64,000 nt of DNA from Kluyvera intermedia (GTDB lineage Bacteria > Pseudomonadota > Gammaproteobacteria > Enterobacterales > Enterobacteriaceae). This document shows positions 62,369 to 64,000 of this stretch, piece by piece; position 1 is the stretch's first letter, and every line of letters begins with the position of its first letter. The stretch spans positions 28,243 to 92,242 of the forward strand of contig NZ_JAKCNS010000016.1 in the NCBI RefSeq assembly GCF_021440345.1. The letters run 5' to 3'. The notes below the pieces were generated by a model, which had not been told where the DNA came from, did not search any database, and saw nothing but the letters and a program-made list of their open reading frames with translations. The position numbers were made by a program, and so were the translations under genes.

Positions 62369-63606
62369 CAGTGGTTATCCTTGACCTCTGCTGATACGGA
62401 AAGTGGGGCGATGAGCGTGGTGATATCGTCAGGATATTTCGCGCGCAGCCATTGGGCTTTTTCACGGAATAGTGGGTCTTCCGGCCAGGCGTGCGCGGCG
62501 GTGGCAATATTGCGCAGCGCTTTTTTATCATCCATTTTGTCGAGATCTTTCCACGGCCATGGCGTGTCGCTGTTAATAAACCCAGCAATGTAGTGATAGC
62601 CCTTGCGCAGGCTATGGTCGTCGAGCGTGAAGTTCCAGATATCTACCCCGGCTTTTTCGCCGAGGCGGCCCAGTCGGTTGTAGGCTTCAAGGTTGAAATT
62701 GCTGTAGTGCCACGGGCGGGTACGCTCAAGTTCCGCCATCTGGCGGCCTTCAATATCAAACTGCCCGGCTATACGGCGCAGTTGGGTAACGTACAAGCGT
62801 TTTTTCGCTTCCTCGGTTTTGCCGCTGAACAGCGCAAAGGTCGCCGCCTGCATATCGAAATAGGTGCCGTGGTTGTTGTGCCAGTTCTCCTCTTCAAAGC
62901 CGTTCTGGCTGGTGGTCATCCAGTGATAAAACTCGCCGAACCACTGCTTAAGATCGGTGACCTCTTTGTCACTTAGGGTGCCGGAATCTTGCAGCAGGGC
63001 GATGGCGTCCACCACATCGACCAGCGCGCGGCTGTCGATAATGCCAATGCCGCGCCCGGTATTAATACCCGGAATCGCCTGGGCGTGCTGCAAATTAGGC
63101 GTCATACGGGTTTCAGGATTGAGGAACCAGCTTTTTAGCTGTTCAACGGCCTTCTGTGCGTAGCGACTGTCCTGGGAGAAGTACCAGGCCAGTGCCAGCG
63201 TAGAAACGTCGTTACTCATCTTGACCAGCCGATTTTTATCGGTGGCGTCGCTATTGGCGTCCGGGTTGGTTTGCCCATCTTTGCGGATGTACGGCAGCCC
63301 GTCTTTGGTGTCCGGGTTTGGCCACCAGTACGGCGGGAAGCTGTAATAGTCATGCTTGTTGCCACTGGCGGCGACCAGCGTTTTGTCCATGACCGAAAAC
63401 AGCGGGTGCTTCAATGCCAGGTCCGCTTTTTTCAGCAACGCGCTTTGCGCCTGCATAAACAGCGGATCTTTGGCGGCTATCTGCTGACGGCTAAAAGCCA
63501 AATCTTTGCCATCAAGCGTATACGGCTCGGCGGCATACAGCGACGAGCTTAAACCAGAACACAGGAGCGCAAGGCCGAATAATCCTCGGCGAGGTATTGA
63601 GTTCAT
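62368..63606 (-). CDS. Alginate-lyase-family secreted protein
   Basis: 412 residues with a signal peptide (MNSIPRRGLFGLALLCSGLSSSLYAA; the twin Arg is followed by GLF, so Tat export is conceivable). The alginate_lyase alpha/alpha barrel follows: YSFPPYWWPNPD near 93, MSNDVSTLALAWYF near 135, GIGIIDSRALVDVVDAI near 190, and EENWHNNHGTYFDMQ near 240 with the usual Asn-His pair. Expected to depolymerise a uronic-acid polysaccharide in the periplasm; alginate itself is not implied. First gene of a two-gene operon. Confidence 0.85.
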   Translation of the reverse strand: MNSIPRRGLFGLALLCSGLSSSLYAAEPYTLDGKDLAFSRQQIAAKDPLFMQAQSALLKKADLALKHPLFSVMDKTLVAASGNKHDYYSFPPYWWPNPDTKDGLPYIRKDGQTNPDANSDATDKNRLVKMSNDVSTLALAWYFSQDSRYAQKAVEQLKSWFLNPETRMTPNLQHAQAIPGINTGRGIGIIDSRALVDVVDAIALLQDSGTLSDKEVTDLKQWFGEFYHWMTTSQNGFEEENWHNNHGTYFDMQAATFALFSGKTEEAKKRLYVTQLRRIAGQFDIEGRQMAELERTRPWHYSNFNLEAYNRLGRLGEKAGVDIWNFTLDDHSLRKGYHYIAGFINSDTPWPWKDLDKMDDKKALRNIATAAHAWPEDPLFREKAQWLRAKYPDDITTLIAPLSVSAEVKDNH

Positions 63607-64000
63607 AGTGATAACCCTTCTACAAATATGAGAAAAGATAACAACAGAATTATACCTGTCGCGTATTTAAGAGACGCAGAAAACAGGCGGTTTAATTAAT
63701 TAGTGGCGTTTTTAAATAGGATGGCGTGCAGTGTAAAAGACAAAGTGATTTTTTTTGTGATGCACATCATATTTATATCGATGGTTAAAAAATAGCACAT
63801 TTAATGCAGTGTGAATCACAGAAATCAGCGTTTTTCTATTTTTGTTTATAATATCAACGAAATGATGAAATTCTTAAGTTGTTGATATTTATTTATTTTG
63901 TTTTTAAGTCACTTTTTTTGTCACTTTGCGGTGTGATCTGATTCAACTTTTTTGTTTTTGAAACGGGATTTCTTTTTTGTGTGGTTGTATTGAAAAATAT
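63607..64000. promoter_or_regulatory. AT-rich control region upstream of the lyase operon
   Basis: 394 bp to the window end without a gene. It contains TGTGA-N6-TCATA (63756-63771), a 9/10 match to the CRP core, and TGTGA-N6-TCAAC (63932-63947), an 8/10 match. TTTGAAACGGGATTTCTTT (63957-63975) resembles a KdgR operator weakly. An inverted repeat ATATCAAC/GTTGATAT lies at 63851-63888. The size and the two CRP-like sites suggest that a divergent gene may begin beyond the edge. Confidence 0.5.

Noticed and set aside
63781..63830. GTGTGAATCACAG upstream of the lyase operon as a CRP site
   Set aside because: The two halves TGTGA and TCACA overlap with no 6-base spacer, so it cannot be a standard CRP site.

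Overview
The window is a chromosomal segment of a member of the Enterobacteriaceae. Almost every gene has a close Escherichia coli K-12 counterpart in nearly the same order (cutC | cmoB-cmoA-yecN-yecE-yecD | aspS-nudB-yebC-ruvC-ruvA-ruvB | znuB-znuC | znuA-mepM-lpxM | pykA | hexR | zwf-edd-eda | purT | yebE-ptrB | exoX-yobB-holE | yobA-copD-yebY | SdsR | yebV-rsmF-letB-letA | msrC-proQ-prc-htpX | yebQ | kdgR | yobH | mgrB-yebO-yobF-cspC-rlmA | mntP | yobD-manZYX | yoaE | pdeD | sdaA-nudL-pabB | yoaH). Protein divergence and gene content point to an Enterobacter/Lelliottia/Citrobacter-like relative rather than E. coli itself. The genus cannot be settled from the sequence alone. No rRNA, tRNA, CRISPR array, insertion sequence or phage structural gene was seen.

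Positions 1-9.9 kb: the 3' part of cutC, which carries the embedded sRNA MicL, then the tRNA wobble-uridine genes cmoAB, aspartyl-tRNA synthetase, and the RuvABC Holliday-junction machinery behind a LexA-type operator. Positions 10-15 kb: zinc uptake (ZnuABC, Zur site), the murein endopeptidase MepM and the lipid A acyltransferase LpxM. Positions 15-22 kb: central carbon metabolism (pyruvate kinase II, HexR, Zwf, and Edd-Eda of the Entner-Doudoroff route), with an intact 127-bp ERIC repeat in the zwf leader. Positions 22-30 kb: PurT, YebE, oligopeptidase B, exonuclease X, YobB, HolE and a CopC/CopD-like pair, ending with the sRNA SdsR.

Positions 30.1-32.2 kb depart from E. coli. The K-12 genes pphA and yebW are absent. 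In their place are an AT-rich stretch, an unrecognised 108-aa gene and an LpxP-like lipid A acyltransferase. Positions 32-49 kb return to the conserved order: RsmF, the LetAB lipid-transport pair, MsrC, ProQ, Prc, HtpX, KdgR, MgrB, CspC, RlmA and MntP with its manganese riboswitch. Positions 49-59.6 kb hold the mannose PTS, YoaE with an overlapping upstream ORF, PdeD, SdaA, NudL, PabB and YoaH.

Positions 59.6-64 kb form a second accessory block: a secreted phosphodiester-glycosidase-family protein, then a convergent two-gene operon encoding a signal-peptide-bearing alginate-lyase-family protein and a heparinase II/III-family protein. A 394-bp AT-rich control region with CRP-like sites lies upstream. 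Together with kdgR and edd-eda in the same window, this suggests uptake and breakdown of an uronate-containing polysaccharide. The substrate is unknown, and this is the least described system in the window.
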